A DNA stretch of 64,000 nucleotides. It comes from Dichetophora obliterata (lineage: Eukaryota; Arthropoda; Insecta; Diptera; Sciomyzidae). Numbering within the stretch: position 1 is the stretch's first letter; every line of letters begins with the position of its first letter. Positions 11,923-22,493 of the stretch are shown here, piece by piece. Below the pieces are notes generated by a model, which saw only the letters and a program-made list of their open reading frames with translations, was not told where the DNA came from and made no database searches. Location: the NCBI GenBank assembly GCA_963920525.1, contig OY986435.1, positions 102,545,615 through 102,609,614 of the forward strand, written 5' to 3'. Position numbers and translations under genes: made by a program.

Positions 11923-12850
11923 CTAAACCATCCTTTTGTTCAAAATGTTGTCTACTTTTTGTTCTAGCTTAGGCCTTAATAATTTTATGGCCGTATCTCG
12001 ATTTTGGGCAATTTGTATGTTTAAATCTATTTCTTGAATACACCCATCGTCAATGAAATGACATTGGCTCAAAGCATCTACATGTCCCATGGATTCCCCT
12101 TTTCTGTGTTTGACTTTATAATCAAAGTTTTCAAAACTAAAACCCACCAAGCAATCCTGTGGTTAACTTGTTTCTTACCCATAGCTTGAGCTAAAGAGTT
12201 ACAATCCGTTACCATAGTAAAAGGAATCCCTTGCAACATGGACAAAAGCAAGCGTTTCAAGTTCAAAACTGTGTAACTTTTACTCATTTTCTGAAGCCGT
12301 CTTAGAAAAGAAAGATACAGGGTGGAACCTACTATCATCTTGCTTTTGTACCAATACTGCTTCAAACCTCACTATTTAGCATCTGTATATAACCCAGTTT
12401 CCCTTTGAGGGTTGTATATGGCCAGAATTGGCGCAGAAAGTAATTTTCTCTTAAGCACCTCGAATGCTTCAATACATTTGGAACCAAAATTTAAACCTAC
12501 ATCTTTTCTTAAAAGATTCGACAAAGACTTAGCAATAGTTGAAAAAGATGAGACAAACTTCCGGAAATAAAGTTTTGCAGTTGTGGAAAATCTTTAATTG
12601 CTTTCAGGTGCATTTCATTTGGTCTAATCACCTCGGAGTTTGCAGTGTAACCTAAAAACTTTATCTTAAAATATGCAAATTGCTCAGCTTAAGCTCCAAA
12701 TCCTTTTTGTACGAGCGGCATAATACTTCTCTTAAAATTTCCAAATGATTATCAAAGTCCACTGTAGCAATAGTAATGTCATCCATGAACACTACTATTT
12801 TCCTCGAATGAATTAAATCCCTAAAAATATCGTAAATGAATCTCTGAGCA
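11923..12850 (-). pseudogene. Gypsy RT/RNase H remnant
   Basis: Near 12830-12760 the minus strand reads AQRFIYDIF...VVFMDDIT, the RT palm motif with FMDD in place of YMDD. Stops and shifts follow. From about 12260 to 11923 comes an RNase H-like domain with 'GIPFTMVTDCNSLAQAM' and, in another frame, 'FDYKVKHRKGESMGHVDALS', the conserved end of the gypsy RNase H region. At least two frameshifts are visible. Confidence 0.8.
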
Positions 12851-13130
12851 TCTCCTCGGGTAACCAGAATCGAGAAGAGTAGATAATATTTTAAAAACTA
12901 TTTCACCTTGACCAGGGAAAGCAACACTTACCATTTGCATAGCATTGACCGAGTCCATCAACTTGGCTTCTTCCTCAGAAATCTGTACCCTATTGTCCAT
13001 CGAGGACTCTTCATTAACTGCGGCTACCATCATCCGCTTCTTCGGACACATATGATGATAGTGACCCACTTCACCACACTTGCAGCATGATCCCGTCGCT
13101 CGCTTCGGCTTTGGACATTGGGATTGAATA
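12851..13130 (-). pseudogene. Gypsy Gag zinc knuckle and protease start
   Basis: The minus strand reads CCKCGEVGHYHHMC, a CX2CX4HX4C knuckle, at about 13082-13041. A Glu/Asp-rich linker follows, then 'STLLDSG' near 12865, the Asp-Ser-Gly active site of an aspartic protease. The frame then jumps into RT sequence, so the rest of the protease and the RT fingers are deleted. The first knuckle of the pair was split by the SINE at 13141-13541. Confidence 0.75.
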
Positions 13131-13140
13131 TGTCAAAATT

Positions 13141-13541
13141 CATTGTCGGCCCTTGTAGTCTAGTGGAGAGTGCGCTAGACTATCAACCCAGAGGTCCCTG
13201 GTTCGAGTCCGGGCTCGGGCATGGTTCTTTTCACTTTCTTTGTTCTTTCCTACATTTAAGAATTATGGAAAACTAAAAAACCACAGCTAAATTGTGGAAA
13301 ACGTGGAATTAAAGGACAGGAAAAACTAAGGACTGGAAATGCTTGCCGAGGTTAAGGCATAACACTAGCCTCGGCTAAAAGCAATTCAAATTGTCTTTCA
13401 CGGTTATTTCGCCTAATCAATAATTCACGTATGGTTTCAATCAATTCCTCTAAATAAATCTATCCCTTTCCTTTCAGGTCAAAGACCAAACTTTGTTTGT
13501 ATAAGGCGCATGCCTTGGTTCTTTGACATTTAAAAAAAAAA
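13141..13541 (+). mobile_element. tRNA-derived SINE, family 1, inserted in gypsy gag
   Basis: The head resembles a tRNA: an A-box-like 'tagtctagtggagagt' and a B-box 'ggttcgagtcc' within 13148-13220. A ~280-bp body and an A-rich tail follow. The 6-bp repeat AAAATT flanks both ends (13135-13140 and 13542-13547). The insertion splits the first gypsy zinc knuckle. A second copy lies at 34024-34415 on the minus strand. It is not a functional tRNA: the acceptor stem pairs poorly. Confidence 0.85.
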
Positions 13542-13557
13542 AAAATTGCGAACAATT

Positions 13558-14058
13558 TTAGCAGCGAGGTTCTCCACTACCTGTCAACACTTTATTGGCC
13601 GGATCCCTAGTGGCCGGAACCTTGACAGCTATGGACTTTGCTGGCAGCTGCCCGCGTGTGACTGTTTTCTCCGAATGCGCTCCATGCACCACTACTGCCT
13701 GCCTTGGTCTGAACTGTTCGTATCGTTCCAATTTCGTTTTCAATTGTTTTAAAGTTGTCGGCTGATACAGCATGGTGGCCAGCGGGGATTTATCATTCAA
13801 CCCCGCGATAATGGCATCCACTAACTCTCTCTCAGGAATGTCCGATTTTTCAGCGATGAACTTCATTTCCACCACGTACCTTTGAATGGTTTCATTTGGC
13901 ATCAGTTTGCGATTCTTCATCCGTTCATACACTTCAAATAAAGAAGATAAACCCATTCTCAGTGGCCAAATTCGTCCCTTAAGGCATCTTTGAGTGCTTC
14001 GTACGTAGGTGCAACAATCGTGCAACAATCGTCCGAGCAAACATTTTGGCGGTACCAT
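13558..14058 (-). pseudogene. Gypsy Gag (capsid) fragment
   Basis: Minus-strand frame of 166 codons. It contains the Gag-like sequence 'RMKNRKLMPNETIQRYV', then 'FIAEKSDIPERELVDAIIAG', typical of the gypsy Gag domain in which a virion structural polyprotein helix is followed by an 'I.GLND' motif. It ends at the start of a CxxC knuckle, where a stop meets the SINE. The N-terminal part runs in another frame (to about 14330). Confidence 0.75.
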
Positions 14059-14334
14059 CCAACGACGAGCACTTATTAACTTTGTCCTGTCATTACTCTG
14101 CGCAAGTTCAAAAGCATTTTCCAGGTCGAAGATCTACTTGGACACCTCGTATGCGTCATCCCCACTTAATCGACTCACCATCGCCTCGATTGTTGAGGAA
14201 TCTACCGGTGCATCTGATGTAAATTGCTTTTGGAGCACCTCCACCTCACGTTTCAAAAGTAAATTTCCTTTTGCTTACTTAAAAGAGCAAACTCTTACTC
14301 GAGAAATTCATCAACAAAGCAAACGCTAGCTGAA

Positions 14335-14540
14335 CTAGATTGGAAGATTCATTGCAGCATTGACGGAAGGATTGGCGGCAGCCTGGGTAGGAATAGCAGT
14401 AGCAACAGTGGTACAAACAGCGGTGACAGTAGTGGTGAGAACAGCGCTGGAAACAGCGGTGGCAGCAGTGGTGTACACAGCGGTGGCAGCAGTGAAGACA
14501 GTGTTGTCTATATTAAAAGCAGCATCGCACAGACTCAATG
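14335..14540 (-). other. Low-complexity Ala/Thr/Val-rich stretch upstream of gypsy gag
   Basis: Imperfect repeats of ggtggcagcagtg/gtacaaacagcg type (plus strand) give an Ala/Thr/Val-rich frame on the minus strand with no ATG. It lies where the gypsy Gag N-terminus or 5' leader is expected. It may be a simple-sequence expansion rather than protein. Confidence 0.4.
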
Positions 14541-14570
14541 GCGTATTACTCTCCTTGATATTTTTTATTT

Positions 14571-14893
14571 AAATTTTGTTTAATATTGTATGAATTATAT
14601 CCTCCTTCTGAGATGTAATAAGATCTTTATCTTGCCTTTTTATTTTGAGAGATCAAGGTTGCCATATAAAGAAATTTTAAATTATTTTCAAACCTTACAC
14701 AAATATTCTTCTTGATTTGTGTTAAGGAGGAGGCTTTACACAATTTAAAAAATTGCCTTTTTTGTTGCGTACAGTGGACAAAACTTTCCATTTAATATTT
14801 TATGTCATATCTCAGTTAATACACCTATTCTTTAATAACTGTAGCTTTAATTTTATATAACGTATTGCTGTTTTACCACGGAAAATAAAAAAC
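14571..14893. other. AT-rich spacer
   Basis: No motif or frame recognised between the gypsy 1 remnant and the LINE tail at 14894. Confidence 0.4.
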
Positions 14894-15300
14894 AATAGAT
14901 AGATAGATAGTTGAGTGAGGAGAGAGCTAGTCACCTAGTTACTGCGGCCTAATGGGCCTCTTGTAACAAACCTCTTTAAGTTATAATTCATCCTTAATCG
15001 TTAAGTTCGCTAGGAATGTTAATGTCCTTGGGTGCACTATCCGTTATTTGGTGCTGTTCTAGATACAATGCATCTAAGTAGCAAATTTGGGTCCTAATTA
15101 GACCGTTACAGTGGCTCAAGATGTGCTCTGCTGTTTCCTCATCTTCGTAACATAATCTGCACAGATCCTCCTGAACTATACCCATAGTTGATAAGTGCTT
15201 TTTAGACCGTTTATAGCATATGAGGAAAAAATTTAAAGTTGCTTCGATCTTCGATTCCCGACTCCTAAAAGTTTCCATTTGGCCTATATCCACATATATA
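14894..15300 (-). mobile_element. 5'-truncated LINE 3' end (I/R1-type)
   Basis: On the minus strand 15293-14994 encodes the end of a LINE ORF2 with 'LCRLCYEDEETAEHILSHC', the CCHC-like motif near the C-terminus of I/R1/LOA-group LINEs after RNase H. A short 3' UTR follows, ending in a (TATC)n tail at about 14910-14895. Everything 5' of this is missing. Confidence 0.75.
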
Positions 15301-15900
15301 ATATTTGGCCCCGATCGGATAACGGCAAGGTTTGCCCCTTTGTTGTTGTTTAATGAAAACTCACTTTATATGAGAAAATATGGATTTTTTTAATCAGTTT
15401 TTTTATTTTTAAGCAACTATAATTAATTTTATTCCAATAATTGGATTGAAATCGTTAGCAAATAGAATTTCTTTTCCAACAAGCCATCAAATGTCGAAAT
15501 TGGTTGAAAACCACAAAAGTTACAACGGGTTTAATTTGAAGTTTACATGAAATGTCATATGCATGCCATAGTCATAAGGTAGGTGCACTAGAAAATTTTT
15601 CTCTTTGCAACAAAATGTATAGAGATTGGGCAACGTTCAAATGCCCAAGTTACAAAAAACACACTGCATTGACTCATGGCCGGTGCCCTTTTTTCTTAGT
15701 CCTGTTTGTTTTTCTCTTCCCTGCATCAATGAACTTGAATTAAATGCGATAACTGTCATTCGATTTGTGTAGAAAAATTAAAATTTTTAATTTTCATAAC
15801 CTTCATTACCTTTGTAACCTCAATTTTCATTGATATTTTCTCCTTTGACAAGAGCAATTCAATTGTGCAATTAGCATTTTCAAATTACTGAAATATAAAC
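15301..15900. other. Intergenic DNA, nothing recognised
   Basis: AT-rich; no supported frame or repeat. Confidence 0.4.
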
Positions 15901-15901
15901 T

Positions 15902-16500
15902 GTGGTTGCGTTATCGTGCTTACCATCAACATCAAGTTCGGAACTACGATCGACCACATCCTCGTTGTGTACCCGATCCAGCGATAAATTGCGCAACGTG
16001 GATTCAGTGGGACAAGTATCACATAGTATATTAGGTGCCAAACTGCCGTCCAACGGACAGATTCTCCAAGTTTTTTTTTACAATGTGTGGTTTGTAAATA
16101 TTGGTAGACCGTTTGTGCAAAAGAAAGTGTAAGGCTAGCTGTGAATGCAGCATTAATTTTTTGGCAACAGGCACGCATACCAACACGTGACAAATATAAA
16201 TGTGAAGATATATTGCTCAAGTTGTACGACGAACGGAGAAGTGTCCATAAGAAAAGTGTTAACAACAGAACGGGGGCATTCAAAGTTAACGTGGACAATT
16301 CCAAAGAAAAAAATGAACGTTCTGTTTGATATCGCTACCGCAGACGCTCTAAATGAAATGTCTATAGAAGAAGACAAGGATTTTTTGTTGCTGCAAAGAC
16401 GGAAAGGAAGACCAGGTTGCATGGCAGGCGTACACATGAAGTTATACGAACGAGAACAGCGATCAGAACAGCGAAAACTATCTCTCAATCTGAACATTTG
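15902..16500 (+). pseudogene. Broken gene of unknown family, probably TE-associated
   Basis: Three plus-strand frames continue one another: 15902-16130 (with 'LPSNGQILQVFFYN'), 16141-about 16300 (with 'WQQARIPTRDKYKCEDILLK') and 16300-16500 (with 'LFDIATADALNEMSIEEDKD' then 'FLLLQRRKGRPGCMAG'). At least one stop and one frameshift separate them. I recall this 'ARIPTR...KL...LYDE...LFDI.HA.AL...EED..FL..QR..GR.G' pattern from multi-copy insect proteins, probably transposon cargo, but cannot name the family. It abuts the truncated integrase of gypsy 2. Confidence 0.5.
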
Positions 16501-16990
16501 ATCCAGGTGTCCTCACTGCTGTCATTATATGCCGAATTCCGTTTTCCTTACAAAATCTTTCAAACAATTTTGACGTGAATGCGGTACCACGGTCGCTAAC
16601 GAGCTGTGTTGGCAGGCCGAAAAACTGGGCTTCATCCAATAAAACTTTGATAAATGTTTTTGATGTAGTTTTACGTACTGACCTTAATATCAGAAATTTT
16701 GAAAATAAATCTGTTATGCCAAATATATAAACGTTACCATTTAACCCTTTTGGAAACGGTCCAAGGTGGTCAACATATACGGTATAGAATGGTATGGCAA
16801 TTTTGTCAATTGAATATATTACATAATGTGTTTCATCGGTTCCTCTTTTATTATATAAGCATGGCAAACATGTATTAATATATTTTTGAACAATCTTACG
16901 CATTTTCGGGAACCAATAAAGTTTTTGAATTCGGCTAACTGTTTTTTTCTAATCCAAGATGTCCTACGTCATCATGCGCTGATTTAATCA
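16478..16990 (-). pseudogene. Gypsy 2 integrase, N-terminal and core
   Basis: The zinc-binding region reads H-D-D-V-G-H-L-G, then after a one-base shift 'YWFPKMRKIVQKYINTCLPC'. From 16903 the core follows with 'YVDHLGPFPKG' (first Asp), 'LVSDRGTAFTS' (second Asp) and 'NVQIER' (Glu), the D,D,E triad in normal order. The C-terminal domain is missing: the frame ends where the plus-strand pseudogene begins. Confidence 0.85.
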
Positions 16991-17322
16991 CCCTTTCGAA
17001 CTCCTTTCGATACCACAAAGAAATTGCCTCTGTCAGTTTTTCTAAGCAAGCGTCCATTCTTCAGTAAGTATTCATTTGAATAATTCTTGTTTTTTGTATC
17101 TTTTCCACTAACCATGGACAGATTGTCAATAATTTCGCATAAGTCTACATCTTGACGCATCTACGTGTGCCATCTAAGTACCTGGACGATGAATTAACTC
17201 AAAGTCAAACTCCTGAATTCGTAACCACCATCTGGCGATTCTTGGTATTAATTATTTTTGTATGCTGTGTCCTTAAGTGAATTACAATCAGTATAGACTT
17301 TAAAACTCTTACCCAGTATATA

Positions 17323-18545
17323 AAGGGTCCGCCCAATTACTTTTTTTTTTAAATTCTATAAAAAAACTACTGGATATTTTCTCAAATTTCTTTTTTTATT
17401 TGAAAGTACAATCCTTCCGGTTAATAATGAAAAATAATTTCATTCAAATGGCTGCCTCGGCTGGCCATGCAGTAGCCTACACGATCGGTCCAATTTTTAA
17501 GCACATTATCGATTGTGTGCTGCTGTATTTCACCAATGGCTTCACGAATATTGTCCTTTAAAGCATCAATTGTCTCTGGCGGCGTAACACTTATCTTTGA
17601 GGGCAACCCACAAATAAAAGTCCAACGGTGTCAAATCGCAGCTCCGAGGTGGCCAAACTACATCAGCTCTGCGGCTGATAATGAGACCTTCAAAAACAGG
17701 GCGCAAAACATCGAGTGTAGCTTCGGCTGTGTGGCACGTAGCGCCGTCCTGTTGAAACCAAATGTTGCCAATATCCTCCTCTTCAATTTTTGTGAACAAA
17801 AATTCGTTCAACATGGCCCGATAACTATCGCCATTGACTGTAATGGCCACTCCTTGCTCATTTTCGAAGAAAAATGGCCCAATTATGCCTCTGGACCAAA
17901 ATCCGCACCAAACAGTGACTCGTTTTGGGTGCAGCGGCTTTTCAATGTATGCGTGCGGGTTTTCTGTGCCCCAAATACGACAATTTTGCTTGTTTACATA
18001 CCCGTCAAGATCGAAATGAGCTTCATCTGAAAAGATGATTTTTTTGGCAAAATCGGCATATTCCGTAAGTCGATCGCAGGCCCACTTAGCGAAGCGAAAA
18101 CGCATTGGATGGTCAGTTGGTTTCAACTCCTGAACCAATTGGACTTTGTATGGCGTCATACCAAAGTCTTTATGCAAAATTCGTCTCAATGATGTCTCCG
18201 AAATGTTCAATTGTTGAGAACGACGGTGAATTGATGTTGATGGCGCTTTGGTTTATCGATGAGGATGCCAGTTTCTTTCACTTTTTTCACAAGATAACGA
18301 ACATACGGAGCTGACGGTGCTTCTCTTCTTCCAAAATCCGTACGCAATTTTCGCACACATTCTGCAACATTACCATGATTTTCAAAGTTATGTCGCAATA
18401 TTTCCCAGAGTTGTTCAAGCGTATACACAACCATATTCGTTCAGCGGAAGGATAAAACTAATTATCTGTCAAATCAGACATGAGCTAGTGTTACCATTCA
18501 TGAAATAAGCACTAGTTGAAAAAAAAAGTTAGATGGCGGACCCTT
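17323..18545 (-). mobile_element. Full-length but defective mariner-like transposon
   Basis: 1223 bp, TIRs beginning AAGGGTCCGCC at both ends (second TIR base variants follow), flanked by TA (17321-17322 and 18546-18547). It carries a transposase on the minus strand and is inserted in the RNase H region of gypsy 2, so it is younger than that element. Confidence 0.9.
17421..18434 (-). pseudogene. Mariner transposase (frameshifted)
   Basis: Starts at an ATG at 18434. The N-terminal helix-turn-helix region ('TLEQLWEILRHNFENHGN') ends near 18207 where an internal deletion shifts the frame. The main catalytic part, 18210-17566, has 'IIFSDEAHFDLDGYV' (D1), 'WFQQDGATCHTAEATL' (D2) and 'WPPRSCDLTPLDFYLW' (D3); 36 residues lie between D2 and D3. 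A second shift near 17600 precedes the C-terminus ('SRGSHLNEIIFHY', end 17421). All three Asp residues survive, but the frame breaks make it non-functional. Confidence 0.9.
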
Positions 18546-18559
18546 TAGTAACGAAAACG

Positions 18560-18760
18560 ATTAAGACTCTCAAACACAGCCAGTGTTTTCAGCTCATAAC
18601 TGTGATAATGTTGCTCCAATGCTGAGGTCTGCCGACTGAAGTATGCAACCGATCGTTTTTGTTGTTGATCATCCACTGAAATCAGAACTCCAGCCAAACC
18701 AATTTGGCAAGCGTCGCAGTGTACTTCATGATTAAACTCCGGGACTTAAACCCGCCAAAT
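18560..18760 (-). pseudogene. Gypsy 2 RNase H, upstream half
   Basis: The minus strand reads 'CDACQIGLAGVLIS', 'RSVAYFSRQTSALEQHYHSY' and 'ELKTLAVFESL', the conserved start of the gypsy RNase H domain. The mariner insertion cuts it; the other half, with 'FKVYTDCNSLKDT' and 'PRIARWWLRIQEFDFELIH', is at about 17315-17200. Confidence 0.8.
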
Positions 18761-18959
18761 ATCCTTAGGGGTATTTGCCTGCCCAAAGCCAGGAAAAAGA
18801 GGCGATGGTTTTTTATTAGGTCTCAAAATGAGTTCATTCTTGAGGCACGGCTCTTGAATTTTCACCTGATTTCTGTAAAATAAAAAGGTTTACCTTGAGC
18901 CTTGGTTGTTGGCGCTAAATCTTGGAGAAAGCATGGTTTTGATATTAAGCTATCATAAC

Positions 18960-19990
18960 ATCGTTATTGTTATATGCTTTCGATGGACGATCAATCCAAC
19001 ATAACTTGAAGAGCGGGGGCAGTCATCCATCAATGATGAGGAGACCTGATCTATCGTTGTTCTGCAGACCTTGTTTTAGAATGAAGGTTTTATGTAAGAA
19101 GCATAGAATCTTTCGACCGAGTATAAGCCAATTGGTATACTACGGCTCACGCTTCCTAGTTTTCCGAAAGAGGCTTTTAATTAAGACTTCATTAGGTTAA
19201 CGAAGTTGCGTAAGTAGGACTGTGGTTCTCTCGGTATTTTACTGGGAAACGAATGGTTATTTTTTAACCTAGTCATGTACAATTTTAGTGGCTGAAGGTG
19301 TCACAGTCAAATATAATTGTTCTAAGAACTTTTGGTCTGTAAGACGGGATGTTGAAGAGTCTTGTCTGGTGGAACCTTGAGCCCAGGTATTGACTGTCGT
19401 TGGGCATGGTCCTTCGGGGTTTAATACGCTCTGGCTGTGGTTAGACCAGGAAGGTCGGTGTGAGTTACACTTAAGTTGAACTCGGGTTGGTAACTCCCTT
19501 AAATTACTAAGAGAATGATGGTAGATTAAAATCTCGTTATTTCAAACAGTAAATGTTAGGAAGGTAAGCAACTACCAATACTTTTGGTCAATATACTGTT
19601 ACTTTTGGAATTTGAGAACAGGCGACGGGGAAACCTAAATAGTCTGAGTTGACAAATGATTGAGGAACCTGATGACATAAGTGACAGGCCTTGTATGCCG
19701 CTCCTAGTTTTTCGTGTCAAAGAGCGTCATTTGATCATGATAACGAGGTTGCGGCCAAAAAGTAAGGGTTATATTATTGGTATTGATACTGAGATAACCC
19801 AGGGTTATTCAAATTACCTAGTCATGCTTAAATTTAAGTGGCTGAATGTGTCACGGTCATGAATAGAGTCAATCTGACAGCATTATTGTTGGTCTGTGGT
19901 ATGAAATCAGGGGAACCTTTCTGGTGGATCTTTTGAATTCCGAAGGGGCGCTGGCCGACGCTTCATATTGGTACGAAGCTTTGGAGCACC
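18960..19990. repeat. Two diverged ~550-bp copies of an unknown sequence inside gypsy 2
   Basis: Blocks near 19035-19330 and 19650-19930 share ordered segments: 'gaggaNacctgat', 'cctagtcatg', 'agtggctgaaNgtgtcac', 'ttggtctgt' and 'ctggtgga'. The block does not encode RT or RNase H, yet lies between them. Relatively GC-rich. Source unknown: possibly a pair of terminal repeats or a satellite-like insertion. Confidence 0.4.
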
Positions 19991-19996
19991 GTTGAA

Positions 19997-20818
19997 TTAA
20001 GCCTTCGCGGCAGGGGTCAACGTTAAACACATAGAGGATTCTCCGGGACTTATACCACATGCACTTATAGAATGTCCTAAGTAGTTTATTTGAGCTACGA
20101 AAAATTCACATTTTGTTAATTTAAAAGTTAATTTCATTTCCTTGCACACGGTCAACAATTTTTCTAAGATATTTATTAAATCTAAAAAAGTGTTTCCAAA
20201 TAATACGATATCATCCATATAGGCCAACATATTATCACTTTTTGCAACTTGCATCAACTTTGCTATCAAGCGCATAAAAACTCCTGGCGCATTTGTTAAT
20301 CCGAAAGGCATCCTTTCGTACTGAGAATCTCCCGTGGGAGTTACAAAAGCTGTAAATTTACGTGATGCGTGAGCAATCGGAACTTGGTGATAGCCATTCA
20401 CCATATCAATCACAATAAACATTTTACTTTCCCCATGGAGTTAACTGCTTCTTCTTGTTTCTGTTTGAAACGGTACAATTCCCGCACAGTGTTTTTATTA
20501 AGTTTTGCGGTAATCAACTACCATCCTGAACTCTCCAGATTTTTTTGGTACTAGAAGAGCTCGACTGGCATATTCAGATGTAGACTCTTCTATTATATCA
20601 TTTTTTAACAGTTCTTTCACAATTTTATCCATCTTCTCTCGAAAATAAAAGGCAATTTTAAATGGTTTTTGTTTTACTACTAAATTTTCTTTTTTTAATT
20701 TTATCTCCATTTCAATAACATTTTTTTTATCAACTTGGTTGTGCACGAAGTAGAACACCAACCGAATTCTTGTACTTTTTTTTTTTTTTAAGGTGAACGT
20801 TCGATGCCTAAAACACAA
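19997..20818 (-). pseudogene. Gypsy 2 reverse transcriptase
   Basis: Two frames: 20818-20498 (with 'IVKELLKNDIIEESTSEYAS' and 'VPKKSGEFRMVVDYRK') and 20422-19997 (with 'DMVNGYHQVPIA', 'RMPFGLTNAPGVFMRLI' and the catalytic 'AYMDDIVLFG', then 'LTKCEFFVAQINYLGH'). A frameshift near 20450 separates fingers from palm. YMDD is intact. The frame is lost after 'LGHSIS' at the unknown block 18960-19990. Confidence 0.9.
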
Positions 20819-21074
20819 AACACGCGAATCAAATTGCCTTCGATATAAGCCAATTGCATTAATCCAGTGTTCTTAAATGCTAAACGTGCGATTTTAGTGC
20901 GCGAATGAGAGTTTTCAACACTTTCACTGGGCCTTTTCCCAAGCGAAATATCCCGACAATTATAACAGCGAATTTGTGACCATAACGATTTGTAAATAAC
21001 TTATTAAATGGTTGTAGTTTGCTTTATATTTATTTTGGTATGAATTCGGTTGACCATTAGGACGTGAGAAATTA

Positions 21075-21703
21075 TTGAAGCGAAGCTTTTTACGCCTCGT
21101 TTTGAGATTTGCTTGAGTGAAATCTGAAAAACGACACTTTTTTCCATACACTTTTTTCTTAGAATTGTTGTTGCTCTTTCTGTCGATTGCAACAAGAGAA
21201 TATAAAATTAATAAAAATATTTCTTTGTTAGCATTGAGAATCGAACTCGTACCCTTTCGATTGACAGTCCTATACACCAACGGATCCAAACCATTGGCGT
21301 CGGAAGCGGGGGGGAAAAGGGGGGCAGTTGCCCCGCACTTTTTTAGCTAGATAAACAATTTAAAAGGAAAAGTTATTCAAAATATCAGTTTTTTTGCAAC
21401 GATAATATTTTTGTGTTATATATTTTCCTCTTCTTTCTCTCTTCTTCATGTTTCATGTGAAGAAATTTTGGTGAACTTTTTTTGCACCACCATTTGTACT
21501 GCCCCCCCATTTGTACTGCCCCCCCAGATGAAATTCGCTTCCGACGCACTTGATCCAAACACCTTCGTTGACTACGATAGTTTATTTTATATTAAGTATT
21601 AACTGAAGCTATGTTGCATAGATGACAAGAATTTATTAAAGGATTGTGCATTAGCTATCCTACATTTGAATGCGTGAAGCTATGGTGCTGATCACAATAA
21701 TCT
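21075..21703 (-). repeat. Repeat with tRNA-like core, split by hAT MITE
   Basis: Matches 37382-37768 over its whole length once the MITE (21292-21552 plus one 8-bp duplication) is removed. On the minus strand a B-box-like 'gggtacgagttcgattctca' lies in the middle, with 'gcaacagaaagagcaacaac' type sequence after it and the end 'gaagcttcgcttcaa'. Unlike a classical SINE, about 150 bp precede the tRNA-like part. Confidence 0.7.
21292..21552. mobile_element. hAT-type MITE, copy 1
   Basis: 261 bp with 17-bp imperfect TIRs sharing GCGTCGGAAGCG, and outermost bases CA at both ends. The 8-bp direct repeat ATCCAAAC flanks it (21284-21291 and 21553-21560); the intact repeat at 37382-37768 has a single ATCCAAAC here. 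CA termini and an 8-bp duplication point to hAT. An internal 'ccatttgtactgccccccc' unit is duplicated relative to copy 2 at 55625. Confidence 0.9.
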
Positions 21704-22260
21704 ATTATATTTAATAGAGAGTCGATTTTTTACGAAGGAAACTGCCAGCCGCCTGTGTCCAAATGGAATAAGATTATTTTTTAGTAATGCTTCTGTGGAT
21801 TTATTTAATAATTCTATCTTACGCGCAACAGAACACTACAAAATTTCCTCTGCAATAAATAACATTAGTGAATGTAAAAATAATGAACAATTACAAGCAT
21901 TTAAACAAAAATTCCATAATTTGAAAGTCATCGATACAGGTGGTTTATTTTCTGAAATTGTTTTTGTCATCAATAAACATTATCTAATAACAACAAATAT
22001 TAATGTTAGCGATGGTTTGGCAAATTAGGGCTATTGGTAAACTAGTGCACATTGAAATTGACCAGAATGAAAATGTTGAAAAAGTTTGGCTGGAATTCGA
22101 TGAGTCTAAAATTGGTCAGAAAATAATAATGAAAGGCATGATTGTTGTTAAAAGGTATGAAAGTGGCGAAAGCATAATGGTAGAAGATGATGATGAGCTC
22201 AATAACATCTGTTCGAGTGAGCCTGAGGAAGAAATTGAGTGCTTTCGTGACTAATAAGGG
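21704..22260 (+). pseudogene. Pif1-like helicase C-terminal fragment
   Basis: From 21720 the plus frame reads 'RLCPNGIRLFFSNASVDLFN', then 'HYLITTNINVSDGLAN', and after a small insertion near 22026 continues 'AIGKLVHIEID' and 'VWLEFDESKIGQK'. The 'TTN..VSDGL.NGA.GKLV' segment is the conserved last motif of Pif1-family DNA helicases. Helicase motifs I-III are absent. It may come from a Helitron or another Pif1-carrying element. The end after 22140 is acidic and unassigned. Confidence 0.6.
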
Positions 22261-22493
22261 TTGCCAGCAGACACAAAATACAAATAATATATTTATAATT
22301 ATTATTATATTAATTATAATTATCTTAAGTTCACTGTTTCTTCTTAACTTCTATAATTTCTGCTATTTTAATCTTTATTTTCTTAATCTTTTTACTTCCT
22401 TTAATTTTTACTGGCTTTTTGTTGATTGTTTTGCGTGTCAATGTGTTGGAATCGTGTTTGATATGTATATTTACTTTTTATATCTGTATTGTT

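Larger units (their letters stand above)
10611..14570 (-). mobile_element. Degenerate Ty3/gypsy retrotransposon 1
   Basis: Gag, zinc knuckles, protease start, RT, RNase H and integrase follow in gypsy order on the minus strand, from about 14.5 down to 10.6 kb. The element is broken by frameshifts, an internal protease-to-RT deletion, a SINE (13141-13541) and an unassigned insertion (11451-11922). No LTR pair was identified. It is inactive. Confidence 0.85.
16478..21000 (-). mobile_element. Degenerate Ty3/gypsy retrotransposon 2, interrupted by mariner
   Basis: On the minus strand: a knuckle remnant (CYNC, about 20975), RT (20818-19997), a foreign ~1 kb block (18960-19990), RNase H (about 18760-18560 and 17310-17190, split by mariner 17323-18545) and integrase (about 16990-16478). 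The element ends just after the integrase core. No LTRs were recognised. Confidence 0.85.

Noticed and set aside
13148..13220. tRNA gene
   Set aside because: A and B boxes are present, but acceptor and anticodon stems do not pair well and a SINE body with A-tail and target duplication follows.
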